Below, piece by piece: positions 16,033 through 26,699 of a stretch of 64,000 nucleotides of DNA (the first letter of the stretch is position 1; each line of letters opens with the position of its first letter). The notes under the pieces are model-generated. The model did no database searches. It saw only the letters and a list, made by a program, of their open reading frames with translations, and was not told the DNA's origin. The position numbers and the translations under genes were made by a program. The stretch is from Bradyrhizobium diazoefficiens (GTDB taxonomy: Bacteria > Pseudomonadota > Alphaproteobacteria > Rhizobiales > Xanthobacteraceae), in the NCBI RefSeq assembly GCF_016616235.1, contig NZ_CP067100.1, forward strand, positions 3,221,001-3,285,000, in the 5' to 3' direction.

Positions 16033-17535
16033 ATGGGCGGGGCCGACGCGCGGATCGTCCGCAACACCGCGCTGGCGATCGTCGCGCTGGTCGCCTTGCG
16101 GCTGGTCGCGGCGGTGTTCACGCCAATCACCTTCGACGAAGCCTATTACTGGACGTGGTCGAAAAATCTCGCCGGTGGCTATTACGACCATCCGCCGATG
16201 GTCGCTCTTGTGATCCGCGCCGGCACCATGATCGCGGGCGACACCGAGCTTGGCGTCCGGCTGGTCTCGATCCTGCTCGCGCTGCCGATGAGCTATGCGA
16301 TCTATCGCTCCGCCGCGATCCTGTTCGGCGGGGCGCGGGTGGCAGTGACCAGCGCCATCCTGCTCAACCTGACGCTGCTGGCCTCGGTCGGCACGCTGAT
16401 CGTCACGCCCGACGCGCCGCTGTTGGTCGCCTCCAGCTTCGTGCTGTTCTTCCTCGCAAAGGTGCTGGAGACCGGACGCGGCGTCTGGTGGCTCGCGGTC
16501 GGCGCTGCCGTCGGTGCGGCGCTGCTGTCGAAATACACCGCAATGTTTTTTGGCGCGGCGATCCTGATCTGGCTCGCTTCCGTGCCTAAGCTGCGGCGCT
16601 GGTTTCTCTCGCCCTGGCCCTATCTCGGCGGTCTCGTTGCGCTGGCGCTGTTTTCGCCGGTGATCCTCTGGAACGCGGATCATCAATGGGTCTCGTTCGC
16701 AAAGCAGCTTGGCCGCGCCAGGATCGAGGATTTCCGCCCCGTCTACATCGCCGAGCTGGTCCCGACCCAGTTCGCGTTCGCAACCCCGCTGGTCTTCATC
16801 CTCGGCGCGATGGGGCTGCACGCGCTGACCTGGCGCCGGGCCGGCGCATTGGCCTCGCGCGTGCTGATCGAGACGATGTTCTGGACCATCGTCGCCTATT
16901 TCGTCTGGCACTCGCTGCACGCCCGGGTCGAAGCCAACTGGTTCGCGCCGGTCTATCCGCCTTTCGTGATCGCGGCGGCCGCGGCCGCCAATCTCGTGCA
17001 ATGGAAACCGCGCCAGCGGCGCCTCGTCGATTTCTGCCTGCGCTGGGCCGCGCCGGCCGGCATCGTGATGTTTGCCGCGCTAATCGTGCAGGCCGACACC
17101 GGCTGGCTGTCCGGTTATCGCCGCGATGCGACCGTGCGCAGCGTTGGCGTCGGCTGGCGCGAGCTCGCGGCCGAAATCGAGGCGGTGCGCGTCCGCACCG
17201 GCGCGACCTGCGTGCTTGCGCCTGACTACGGCACCACGAGCTGGCTCGCCTTCTACCTGCCGCACGGCACCTGCGTGGCACAGCAGAGCCAGCGCATCCG
17301 CTGGGTCAACATGGGCGAGCCCGATCCGAAGCTGCTGGCCGGCAAGCTGCTCTTTGTCGACGAGCTGCGCGAAGGCGGCCATCCGTTCCTCAATGACCGC
17401 TTTGCGCAGGTGACGCAGGTTGCGCAATTGCAGCGCAAGCGCGGACCGCTGGTAGTCGAGACCTACGGCATCGATCTGCTCGAAGGTGCCAAAGGCGACG
17501 TGCTGGATCGCTCGCCGCCGCCGGAGGCAAGGTAG
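16033..17535 (+). CDS. GT39 (ArnT/PMT-like) membrane glycosyltransferase
   Basis: This 500-residue polytopic protein has the GT39 first-loop signature DEAYYWTWSKNLAGGYYDHPP, with the catalytic acidic pair. About ten membrane helices follow (for example LASVGTLIVTPDAPLLV), and there is a periplasmic C-terminal domain of about 140 residues. ArnT-like enzymes use polyprenyl-phosphate sugars to modify lipid A or other envelope acceptors. The direct upstream GT2-GtrA gene would make that donor. The target is not identifiable from the sequence. Confidence 0.9.
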   Translation: MGGADARIVRNTALAIVALVALRLVAAVFTPITFDEAYYWTWSKNLAGGYYDHPPMVALVIRAGTMIAGDTELGVRLVSILLALPMSYAIYRSAAILFGGARVAVTSAILLNLTLLASVGTLIVTPDAPLLVASSFVLFFLAKVLETGRGVWWLAVGAAVGAALLSKYTAMFFGAAILIWLASVPKLRRWFLSPWPYLGGLVALALFSPVILWNADHQWVSFAKQLGRARIEDFRPVYIAELVPTQFAFATPLVFILGAMGLHALTWRRAGALASRVLIETMFWTIVAYFVWHSLHARVEANWFAPVYPPFVIAAAAAANLVQWKPRQRRLVDFCLRWAAPAGIVMFAALIVQADTGWLSGYRRDATVRSVGVGWRELAAEIEAVRVRTGATCVLAPDYGTTSWLAFYLPHGTCVAQQSQRIRWVNMGEPDPKLLAGKLLFVDELREGGHPFLNDRFAQVTQVAQLQRKRGPLVVETYGIDLLEGAKGDVLDRSPPPEAR

Positions 17536-17578
17536 TTCGCGGGGACGACAGCGGAGTTGGGCTAGCCGCAGCGGCTAT

Positions 17579-19468
17579 TCAGTCGATCATCTCAGCCTTG
17601 GTCGTGGCCTGGCCGGGTCCGCCCTGATCCCGCCAGAACCAGACCGTCACGACGCCGGAGCGGCCGCGGACCTGGGTGAGCAGCGGGCCCGACAGGATGC
17701 CGTCGGGCGTGCCGTGGAACTCGGCGGCATCCAGCAACGTCTCGGTGAGCGCAAGCCGCGCATGGTTCTGGGTGGCAACCTCCATCAGGCGGCTCGCGAC
17801 GTTGACGGTGTCGCCCGTGGCTGTGATGTGCTGGTGGCTTTCGCCGAGACGGGAGGCGACGATCGGACCGAAATGCGCGCCGATCTTGAAACCGAGCTGT
17901 TCGCGGGTTGCTGATGGCAGCGCGGCGATCCAGCAATCGACGCTGCGATAGAGGCCGATCGCGCATTTCAGGGCGCGCGCGGCGTCGTCGGGCATCGGGC
18001 CCGGCAGGCCGAACAGGATCATGGCGCCGTCGCCGAGAAGTCCGGTGATCATGCCGCCGCAATCGACTGCGGCCCTGTCGATGAGCGCGTGAAATGCCCT
18101 CAGCAGATCCTGCAACGCGTCGGGATCGATCTTTTCGCTGAGCGTCGTGAAGCCGGAGAGATCGATGAAGACCACGGCTGCGTCCTGCCGCACGGGCTTG
18201 GACAGGAAATTCGGATCGCGCGCCAGCCACTCCTGCACGGCGGGCGCCTGCAATTGCGCCAGCGACCGGCTCTTGGCAGCCAGATATTGCGTGCGGCGGC
18301 CTCCCGCCCACAGCTGCACGCCCGCAAAGACAGCAACCGGCGGCACGGCGGCCGCGAGCGTGGTGGCGGCGTCCAGCCAGACGCCGTGCGTGAACGCGAG
18401 CAGATTGAGCCCGGCCCAGGCGATCATCACCGCCGCTGCCGCGATGATGCCGAGCGCGCTGCGCCGCCAGGCGAGCAGGCCCACCAGCAGCAGCGGCAGC
18501 AGGATCGCGCTGAGCGCGTCGATGATGTGGACCTTGCGGTCGCGCATGATGCCGTCGCCGGCAACGAGATGGGTGATCGCGGTGGAGACCACCTCGACGC
18601 CGGGCATCAGGGAATCGAACGGCGTCGGATAGAAGTCGCCGCCGCCGGCGACCGCGGCGCCGATCACCACGATGCGATTCTCGATCGCGGCGCGGTCGAG
18701 CGTGCCGTCGAAAATGCTCTGCGCGCTGACGGTGCGGATGGTGCGGCGCGGGCCGTAATAAGTGATCGGCAGCGCGAAGTCGGTGTCGGTCGGCACTGCG
18801 CGGTCGCCGAGCATGAGATGATCGGGCGCGATCGTCAGCGGCTTGTCGAGCGCGCGTGTCGCCACGCGAAGCGGAAACGAGAGCTCGACCTTGTCGCGGG
18901 TCCGGAACAGCATCGGCACCGAGAGCGGCGAGCCCGACTGTCCCGTCGCGACGTTGACGATTCCGACCTCGGCATGTTCGGCGAACGCAGGCAGCGGCAG
19001 CAGGAAACGCTCGGCCTGCGGCAGCACGGCGAGGGGGCCTTCGCTGGCGGGCTCAACCGTCTCGCTGGCGCTTGGGAAGATCGCCGCGGCGGCGAGCACC
19101 ATCGGACCGGTGGCAAGCGTGTTGGCCAGCGTGGCATCGCCGATCGCGGCGCTGCGGTCGACCAGCAAGAGATCGATCGCGACGACCTTCGGCTTGAACT
19201 GCACGATGGTGTCGACGATGCGGGCGAGATCGGCGCGCGGCAGCGGATAGCTGCCGCCGCGCTTGACCACGGTGTCGTCGATCGCGACGATGGTGACGAG
19301 ATCGGGCGGACGCTGCACGCCGCGAAGCTGGGTCCGCAGGTCGGTCAGCGTGGCTTCGAGGCGGTCGAGGAAGCGCAGATGACCGTTGGCGTGCGCGGCA
19401 TAGATACCCGCGCCCCACAGCGCGGCGAGAATGAGCGCCACCAGGATCTGAACGCGTCGGATACCCAT
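17579..19468 (-). CDS. CHASE2-domain class III cyclase
   Basis: This 629-residue protein has an N-terminal helix (VQILVALILAALWGAGIY) and a periplasmic CHASE2 sensor of about 280 residues (VTIVAIDDTVVKRGGSYPLPRADLA is typical). Three membrane helices and a C-terminal cyclase domain follow. Metal aspartates (FIDLSGFT and LLGDGAMILFG) and the ATGDTVNVASRL motif are present. The purine-recognising lysine before LGDG is replaced by glycine (ITGLLGDG). Purine selectivity may therefore be altered. The start at 19468 is chosen because MGIRRVQ begins the membrane helix. It is downstream of a FecR-domain gene in the same operon. Confidence 0.88.
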   Translation of the reverse strand: MGIRRVQILVALILAALWGAGIYAAHANGHLRFLDRLEATLTDLRTQLRGVQRPPDLVTIVAIDDTVVKRGGSYPLPRADLARIVDTIVQFKPKVVAIDLLLVDRSAAIGDATLANTLATGPMVLAAAAIFPSASETVEPASEGPLAVLPQAERFLLPLPAFAEHAEVGIVNVATGQSGSPLSVPMLFRTRDKVELSFPLRVATRALDKPLTIAPDHLMLGDRAVPTDTDFALPITYYGPRRTIRTVSAQSIFDGTLDRAAIENRIVVIGAAVAGGGDFYPTPFDSLMPGVEVVSTAITHLVAGDGIMRDRKVHIIDALSAILLPLLLVGLLAWRRSALGIIAAAAVMIAWAGLNLLAFTHGVWLDAATTLAAAVPPVAVFAGVQLWAGGRRTQYLAAKSRSLAQLQAPAVQEWLARDPNFLSKPVRQDAAVVFIDLSGFTTLSEKIDPDALQDLLRAFHALIDRAAVDCGGMITGLLGDGAMILFGLPGPMPDDAARALKCAIGLYRSVDCWIAALPSATREQLGFKIGAHFGPIVASRLGESHQHITATGDTVNVASRLMEVATQNHARLALTETLLDAAEFHGTPDGILSGPLLTQVRGRSGVVTVWFWRDQGGPGQATTKAEMID

Positions 19469-19519
19469 GCGATCGTTTTTGCGGTCGTTTTGCAATCTAC
19501 CAGTGTCCAAATCTCATTG

Positions 19520-19540
19520 GCCGGGTCTGACCGACCCGGC
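19520..19540 (-). promoter_or_regulatory. Hairpin between FecR and CHASE2-cyclase genes
   Basis: An eight-base perfect stem (GCCGGGTC/GACCCGGC) with a five-base loop lies between the FecR stop and the cyclase start. It lacks a T tract, so it is more likely an intercistronic processing or attenuation structure than a full terminator. Confidence 0.5.
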
Positions 19541-19554
19541 TTATCGTCCGAAAC

Positions 19555-20079
19555 TTATTGTCCGAGGCGCGCCATCAGCGCGTCGACGCGCGGCTGGCCC
19601 CATGTCTTGACGGTCAGCGGACCGGTCGCTTCCACATCGACGCCTTCGCCGGGGCCCAAAACGACGCCGCGCCCCCGAGCCCTGCGGCTGACGCCGACCC
19701 GGCCGTCGGCGACGAAGACGGAGGTCCTGGCCTCGGCGACATCGACCGCCCATTTGGTGCCGCGCACCGCGGCGATCGCCTGCGGCGTCAGCACCTTGAA
19801 GGGATTGCCGCCGGGCTTTTTGGGCACCTCGATCAGCAGCGCCTTGCTGCTCAACTCGACGGAGTCAATATGTCCGTCGCGGTTGGCGTCCTTAAGTTCA
19901 AATCTCGCGCCATTTTCCGCAACGATGGTGATGCCGTTGTCGCAGCGCCAGACTTGCGTGGCTGCGGCCGACGGCGATGCCGTGCAGCCCGCCTTGGCGG
20001 CAGGCTGCGCGATCGCCGATCCGATCAACACAAACAGCCACGCCGACGCGAAAAACCCGGCGCGCGAAAATCCTCTCAT
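19555..20079 (-). CDS. FecR-domain periplasmic protein
   Basis: The ATG at 20079 has GGAGG five bases upstream and gives 174 residues. A signal peptide (GFFASAWLFVLIGSAIAQ) precedes a FecR-type beta domain (KVLTPQAIAAVRGTKWAVDVAEARTSVFVADGRVGV). FecR domains of this secreted, stand-alone type are linked to envelope sensing rather than to iron transport. The gene is followed by a CHASE2 cyclase in the same orientation, so the two may form a periplasm-to-cytoplasm signalling pair. The ligand is unknown. Confidence 0.85.
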   Translation of the reverse strand: MRGFSRAGFFASAWLFVLIGSAIAQPAAKAGCTASPSAAATQVWRCDNGITIVAENGARFELKDANRDGHIDSVELSSKALLIEVPKKPGGNPFKVLTPQAIAAVRGTKWAVDVAEARTSVFVADGRVGVSRRARGRGVVLGPGEGVDVEATGPLTVKTWGQPRVDALMARLGQ

Positions 20080-20652
20080 GCCAGCCTCCGTTGGCGTGCT
20101 TGGCACAGTTCAAGGCGATGTTGATACGGTGCCGTATCACACCCAGAGGCTGCTGAAAAGCGCAGAGGAGCAGCTATTTTCTCGCCGCGGTCATTTCCAG
20201 TCCGGCGCGATCAACTTTCAGTCAGGGCGCCGTGTCGCGTGAGCACCAGCCTTTCTCCCTCTCCCCGTTCGTACGGAGAGAGGTGAAGTATCGACGGAGA
20301 GCTCGGCACGCACCAGCTTCGCGCAACGCTTCCCCGCTATCTTCCGGGTATTGAAGACCACGAAAAGGACTTGGTTGATGCGTTTAGAGAGGCGGCCGGA
20401 CGACGTCCGCTGACCGCACTGATCCGGCCGAGAGTTATGGTTAACAGACGCGCCTAAGTCCGTAGTTCTGCGGGCTTTTTTCTCAGAATGAGACAGCGTT
20501 AACGAGCTGCCCTACATCCGCCCGAACTTAATCTGCATTTAACTAAAAGTCGCCTTAATGACGCTCCGACCCTCTGCGAGATGCTGTTCCCGGATCGTGA
20601 CCAGCGGCACTTCGGAGGGGGACTGAGTGACACCGTCCTGGACGCAAGGCGA
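20080..20652. other. Divergent intergenic region with two repeats
   Basis: No gene is supported in these 573 bases between the FecR and DUF2778 genes. They hold an inverted repeat at 20123-20138 (GATACGG-TG-CCGTATC), 44 bases before FecR, which could be an operator. A half copy of palindrome family B lies at about 20257-20283. An AT-richer stretch from about 20500 to 20560 (TTAATCTGCATTTAACTAAA) probably holds the promoter for the DUF2778 gene. Short frames here lack ribosome sites. Confidence 0.6.
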
Positions 20653-21834
20653 ATGAGTACGAGTATCGCTGCGCAGAGTAACGCGGCACGGAAGTCCAAC
20701 AATCCTGGCAAGCATTCACATCGGAAGCCTTCCCGGAAAATGACCACCCAAAACGTGCTTGGCGCGGCTGTGATCGGCTGTGTCGTGCTTGCCGGCTGGA
20801 CCGTCTACAACAACATCTTCGCTGCCAGCGTCTATCCGACCGTCGGCAGCATTGGCTACGACGAGCCGGTGATCAAGCGCGTGCCCAAGGTCGCGCTGCG
20901 CGAGGCCGGTGAGGCCATCAAGGAAACCTTCGCGCTGCTGCCCGACCGGCTCCAGGTTGCGGCCCCGATCTCGCGCGAGATGTTCAACGAGCGCTTTGCC
21001 GCGGCTGCGACGCAAGGCGTGCCGTCGAATGCGGCGAGCGCCGCGACGCCAACCCAGATTGCCGTCGTCAAGGACACAGCGAAGGACGCGCCGAAGCCGA
21101 GCGTGATCGCGAAGGTCGCGGACGTGCTGAAGCCGGCCGTGGCCAAGGTCGCTGAGAAGGTCGCCGACACCGCCAAGGGCAAGCGCGCCACGGACGCGTC
21201 GGTGCAACTGGCCTCGGCCGATCCGGCCGAGATCGTGCCGGCGCACGAGGCCAAACCAAAATCCTTCGCCGACCGCGCCAAGGCCGCGGTGATGTCGATC
21301 ACCGGGCCGCGCCAGTCGATGGTGGAAAAGCTCTGGGGCAAGCGTGAGCCGTCCGGCGGGCTGCTCGCCTATGCCTCCGCCGATGCCAGCGTGACCGCGT
21401 CGATCGCGCCCAAGGAGCAGAACCCGATGCTCGGCGGCGCGCCGCCCTATGAGCGCGACACCGCCGTCTACGACATCACCGCCAAGACGGTTTACCTGCC
21501 CGATGGCACCAGGCTCGAGGCGCATTCCGGCCTCGGCTCCAATCTCGACGATCCGCGCTCGCAGCGCGTACGCATGCGCGGCGTGACGCCGCCGCATATC
21601 TACATGCTGAAGCCGCGCGAGGCGCTGTTCCACGGCGTGCCGGCGCTGCGCCTCACGCCAATTGGCGGCGAGAGCGCGATCTACGGCCGCGACGGCCTGC
21701 TCGCCCACACTTTCATGCTCGGGCCGAACGGCGATTCCAACGGCTGCGTCTCGTTCAAGGACTATTACGCGTTCCTCGACGCCTATCGCAACAAGGGCAT
21801 CCGCAAGCTCGCGGTGCTGGCGCGGGTCGAGTGA
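20653..21834 (+). CDS. Membrane-anchored DUF2778 (L,D-transpeptidase-like) protein
   Basis: This 393-residue protein has a basic cytoplasmic head, one transmembrane helix (VLGAAVIGCVVLAGWTVYNN, about residues 37-56) and a long Ala/Lys-rich periplasmic linker. The C-terminal DUF2778 domain (from about residue 270) has YDITAKTVYLPDGTRLEAHSG. It ends with the YkuD-like catalytic pair HTFMLGPNGDSNGCVSF, where the histidine precedes the SNGC cysteine. DUF2778 is related to L,D-transpeptidases, and secreted versions (Tlde1) attack peptidoglycan. No type VI secretion genes are nearby, so a role in the cell's own wall is more likely. The start at 20653 has AAGGCG upstream. Confidence 0.85.
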   Translation: MSTSIAAQSNAARKSNNPGKHSHRKPSRKMTTQNVLGAAVIGCVVLAGWTVYNNIFAASVYPTVGSIGYDEPVIKRVPKVALREAGEAIKETFALLPDRLQVAAPISREMFNERFAAAATQGVPSNAASAATPTQIAVVKDTAKDAPKPSVIAKVADVLKPAVAKVAEKVADTAKGKRATDASVQLASADPAEIVPAHEAKPKSFADRAKAAVMSITGPRQSMVEKLWGKREPSGGLLAYASADASVTASIAPKEQNPMLGGAPPYERDTAVYDITAKTVYLPDGTRLEAHSGLGSNLDDPRSQRVRMRGVTPPHIYMLKPREALFHGVPALRLTPIGGESAIYGRDGLLAHTFMLGPNGDSNGCVSFKDYYAFLDAYRNKGIRKLAVLARVE

Positions 21835-21841
21835 TCCGCGT

Positions 21842-22471
21842 CTAGGCCGCGACTGCCTTGCGCAGCGCCATCTCCGTCGCGATCGCCTCTCTTATCGCAG
21901 GCCGCGTCTGCATGCGTTCGAGATAGGCCGCGAGCGGCGGCCATTGTGCGATGTCAATGCCGGCCGGGCGAAGCAGCAGCAAGGCCCAGACGAGATGCGC
22001 ATCCGCGACGGTGAAGCGGTCACCGACCAGGAATTCGCGCTGCGTCAGATGCGCTGATGGCACCTGCAATGTCTGAGTGATCCGCGCGCGCGGCTTCGCA
22101 AGCGAGCCGTCGTCCTTGTACCAGAAGGCCGGAAACAGGAAAGCCTTGTGGATCTCGGCGCCGGTGAAGCTCAGCCATTCCTGGAGGCGGTATCGGTCGG
22201 GCTCGCCGAAGCGGGGCGCAAGCCCCGTCTCCAGCTTCATATCGGCGATGTATTGCAGCACCGCTGCGCTCTCGGTCAGCCGGTCGCCATTTTCCAGCAC
22301 CAGCACCGGCACTGCGCCCTTCGGCGAAATGCGGCAAAAATCGCTGTCGTCATCCGCGACCTTCTTGGTCACGAGATGCACCTGACGATAGCGCACTTCG
22401 ATACCAGCTTCCATCAGCGCGATGCGGCTCGCAAGCGAGCAGGCCATCGGCGAGAAATAGAGTTGCAGCAT
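21842..22471 (-). CDS. Glutathione S-transferase family protein
   Basis: This 209-residue cytosolic protein has a thioredoxin-like N-terminal domain (LYFSPMACSLASRIALMEAGIEV, with GAVPVLVLENGDRLTESAAVLQYI as the glutathione-binding strand). The C-terminal helical domain contains FLVGDRFTVADAHLVWALLLL. The pattern fits beta/GstA-type bacterial GSTs, with a cysteine near residue 11 as the possible thiol contact. Substrate is unknown. It is 12 bases downstream of the isochorismatase-like gene and likely co-transcribed. Confidence 0.9.
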   Translation of the reverse strand: MLQLYFSPMACSLASRIALMEAGIEVRYRQVHLVTKKVADDDSDFCRISPKGAVPVLVLENGDRLTESAAVLQYIADMKLETGLAPRFGEPDRYRLQEWLSFTGAEIHKAFLFPAFWYKDDGSLAKPRARITQTLQVPSAHLTQREFLVGDRFTVADAHLVWALLLLRPAGIDIAQWPPLAAYLERMQTRPAIREAIATEMALRKAVAA

Positions 22472-22483
22472 TGCGTTGCTCCG

Positions 22484-23077
22484 TTACGTCAGCGCATCGC
22501 CGCGCGCGATGATCGCGAAGCGGTCGGACAATTCAGCGAGCGCAACCTCGTGGATGGTGCGGGCGTCCAGCGTGCCGCCGCGGCCGTCAGGCAGGTCGCG
22601 CGTGGCGCAGGCATCGGCATCAACAGTGGTGCGAAAGCCGAGATCGAGCGCCGCCCGCGCCGTCGAGCTGACGCACATATGCGTCATGAAGCCGGCCAGC
22701 ACGATGTTCTTCCGGTCGGTCGCATCAAGACGTGCCCTAAGATCGGTGCCGGCAAAGGCGTTGGGCAGCTCCTTCTCGATCACGAACTCGCCGGCGCGGG
22801 GCTTAAGCTCCGCGACAATGGCGCCGCGCTCAGCGCCGCGGTCGAACAGGCTGCCCGCCTTGCCGCGGTGGGCGATATGGAAGATCGCCGCGTTTGCCGC
22901 GCGTGCCCGGGCCAGCAGGGCGGCCGCCCGCACGATTGCGGACTTCGCGTCGGGCAGGGCGAGGGGACCTGCGAGATATTCGTTCTGGATGTCGATCAGC
23001 ACCAGCGCGGCATCGCCGAGACGCGGCGGGATGAGGTCGGCACCGGCAAGCTGCAGCAGGGTCTTTGCGGCCGTCAT
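22484..23077 (-). CDS. Isochorismatase-like cysteine hydrolase
   Basis: This 197-residue protein carries the catalytic triad of the family: the aspartate in VLIDIQNEY, the lysine in FVIEKELPNAF and the cysteine in THMCVSSTARAALDLG. The cis-peptide region precedes the cysteine as usual. Family members hydrolyse small amides or esters such as nicotinamide, and the substrate cannot be told from these motifs. A divergent LysR-type regulator, now frameshifted, starts 129 bases away and probably controlled it. Confidence 0.9.
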   Translation of the reverse strand: MTAAKTLLQLAGADLIPPRLGDAALVLIDIQNEYLAGPLALPDAKSAIVRAAALLARARAANAAIFHIAHRGKAGSLFDRGAERGAIVAELKPRAGEFVIEKELPNAFAGTDLRARLDATDRKNIVLAGFMTHMCVSSTARAALDLGFRTTVDADACATRDLPDGRGGTLDARTIHEVALAELSDRFAIIARGDALT

Positions 23078-23205
23078 GGTCAGGCAATCTCCGGGGCGAA
23101 AGGCTGGGCCAACATAACGCCGGAGCCGCCTGCCGATATGCAGGAATATCGCAGCCGCTGGCTGCGATATTGCAGGGGCCTCGCAGGCGATGTAGCCTTG
23201 AGCCC

Positions 23206-24038
23206 ATGAATTGGGACGATCTGCGCATCATCGCCGCCATCAGGGACGAGGGCACCTATGCCGGCGCCAGTGCACGCCTGCGCATCGACGAGACCACGGT
23301 GGGGCGCAGGCTGTCGCGCATCGAGCGCGCGCTCGGTTTGCGTCTGTTCGAGGCCGCCGACGGCGTCCGCAGGCCGACGCGACAATGCGAGGCGGTGCTG
23401 GCGATGTCGAGGCGATGGCCGCACATGCCGCGGAGATCGGCCGCCTTGGGGAGGGCCTGGAAGGTCCCGTGGGACGCCTGCGCATCGCCTCGACCAACAC
23501 GGTCGCCGAACAGGTGCTGTCGCCGCGCGCGAGCGATTTCCTGCGCGCCAATCCCGGCCTGACGCTGCAGTTTCTCACCTCGAGCGAGAACGTCAAGTTC
23601 TCGCGCTGGGAGGCCGATCTCGCCATCCGCCTGCGCAAACCCGACAAGGGCGATTTTGCGATCTCCAGGCTCGGCGACATCCGTATCTATTATTTCGAGC
23701 CCGTGACGAGCGAGGGCGAGCCGATGCTGTGCGCTTATCCGGACGAACTCGGTGCCATTCCCGAGATGCAATTCCTGCGCACCAAGACGACTCGTGCGCG
23801 CTGCGTCACAGACAACGTTCGCGTCATCCGCAATCTGATCCGCGCCCACCAGGCCACCGGCGTGCTGCCGGAGTATGTTTGCGCGGATCTGCTCGGCGAT
23901 CGCCGCTTGCGCGCCACGCTGCTGCCGAAGCGGCGCGATGTCTGGCTGCTGGTGCAGAACCACCTCAAACGCGATCCGGCAGCGCGACTCGCCATCGAAT
24001 GGGTGCGGCATTGTTTCAGCGAACCGTCGCGCGGCTGA
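23206..24038 (+). pseudogene. LysR-family regulator, frameshifted
   Basis: The start MNWDDLRIIAAIRDEGTYAG opens a standard LysR winged helix (TTVGRRLSRIERALGLRLF). After ...TRQCEAVLA, near 23401, the frame is lost. The substrate-binding half (DVEAMAAHAAEIGRLGE, then GPVGRLRIASTNTVAEQVL up to HCFSEPSRG) reads in the -1 frame to the stop at 24038. Adding one base, for example a G giving GCGGATGTC, restores about 278 residues, the normal LysR length. It is a recent pseudogene or a sequencing error. As read, it encodes only a truncated DNA-binding part ending at 23562. It is divergent from the isochorismatase gene. Confidence 0.85.
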
Positions 24039-24147
24039 TGACCCGGTGGCCGGTGTGAACGCGGTCCAGGCGCGGCACGGAAGGAGTTGCATGCGCGCGA
24101 AGGTTGCGTAAACTCGCGACCACCCCAGTCTTGCTCGAGAAGGGCGC

Positions 24148-24894
24148 ATGACCACTCTCCAGGAAGCCATCCGCCCCTCGGCGCAGCCCCGGGAATGGAC
24201 AGCGATCGTCGTCCTAATCCTGCTGATCCCGGTGCTGTGGTCGCCGCCGTTCCTGTTTCGCATCTTCCTCTACCAGCCGTTCAACATCCCCTCGAATTCG
24301 ATGATGCCGACGCTGGCGGTCGGCGACTACGTTTTCGCTGCCAAATATGCCTATGGCTACGGCCGCTACTCGTTTCCCTTTGCGCCATCCTGGATTTCGG
24401 GCCGCTTCTCTTCCGCTGACCCGGAATATGGCGACCTCGTAGTATTTCGCACGGCGAAGAACGCCTCACTCGACTACATCAAGCGCGTGGTCGGCCTGCC
24501 CGGCGATCGCGTCCAGATGCGGCAGGGCCAGCTCTTCCTCAACGACAAGCCGGTGACGCGCGTTGCATTGAAAGATGCGTCTCCAGCCGCTGCCTGCGGT
24601 GGCGATGGCGGTGTCCGGGTCAAGCGCTGGCGCGAGACGCTGCCGAACGGCGCAAGCTACGTGACATACGATTGCATCGACAACGGTTATCTCGACAACA
24701 CCAGCGTCTTCCAGGTGCCGCCAGGACATTTCTTCGCGCTCGGCGACAATCGTGACAACTCCACTGACAGCCGCATGATCTGGACCTTTGGCATGGTGCC
24801 GATGGACAATCTGGTCGGCAAGGTGACGCGGATCTTCTGGTCGCTGGACGAGAACGGCCGCTTGCGAGGCGAACGACTTGGGAAGGTGTGGTGA
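24148..24894 (+). CDS. lepB: Signal peptidase I
   Basis: This 248-residue S26 peptidase has one N-terminal membrane helix (TAIVVLILLIPVLWSPPFLF). Box B holds the catalytic serine (NIPSNSMMPTLAVGDYV), box D the catalytic lysine (LDYIKRVVGLPGDRVQ) and box E is GDNRDNSTDSR. It cleaves Sec and Tat signal peptides on the periplasmic face. It stands alone here rather than with rnc and era, which suggests it may be a second copy. The start follows a GAGAAGG site. Confidence 0.93.
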   Translation: MTTLQEAIRPSAQPREWTAIVVLILLIPVLWSPPFLFRIFLYQPFNIPSNSMMPTLAVGDYVFAAKYAYGYGRYSFPFAPSWISGRFSSADPEYGDLVVFRTAKNASLDYIKRVVGLPGDRVQMRQGQLFLNDKPVTRVALKDASPAAACGGDGGVRVKRWRETLPNGASYVTYDCIDNGYLDNTSVFQVPPGHFFALGDNRDNSTDSRMIWTFGMVPMDNLVGKVTRIFWSLDENGRLRGERLGKVW

Positions 24895-24965
24895 GTTTCT
24901 TGTCCGGGACGGTGCATAGCGCCGAGCCCGGAACGGCGAGGGAGAGCGGCGCCGCCCAACAACAA

Positions 24966-24992
24966 AAACCCCGGCATCGCTGCCGGGGTTTC
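24966..24992 (-). terminator. groESL transcription terminator
   Basis: A perfect stem (AAACCCCGGC and GCCGGGGTTT with a six-base loop) lies just beyond the groEL stop. On the minus strand it is followed by a T-rich run (GGTTTTTGTTG), the pattern of a Rho-independent terminator. Confidence 0.85.
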
Positions 24993-25015
24993 GCAAGTCT
25001 CGAGGTGGCCGGACC

Positions 25016-26668
<1,653 letters not shown>

Positions 26669-26699
26669 TTAAGGTTTGACTGGAGGGGGAGAGGGGCCC

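Noticed and set aside
14704..17001. A 765-residue open frame on the minus strand over the GT2 and GT39 genes
   Set aside because: It is a shadow frame of GC-rich genes: the composition is dominated by Arg, Asp, Gln and His with no domain, while the plus-strand frames carry clear glycosyltransferase motifs.
18089..20242. A 717-residue plus-strand frame over the CHASE2 cyclase and FecR genes
   Set aside because: No ribosome site or recognisable domain; the minus-strand frames encode complete CHASE2-cyclase and FecR proteins with a signal peptide.
24148..24894. Signal peptidase as part of an rnc-era operon
   Set aside because: Neighbouring genes are a LysR pseudogene and groEL on the other strand; no rnc or era frame exists here.
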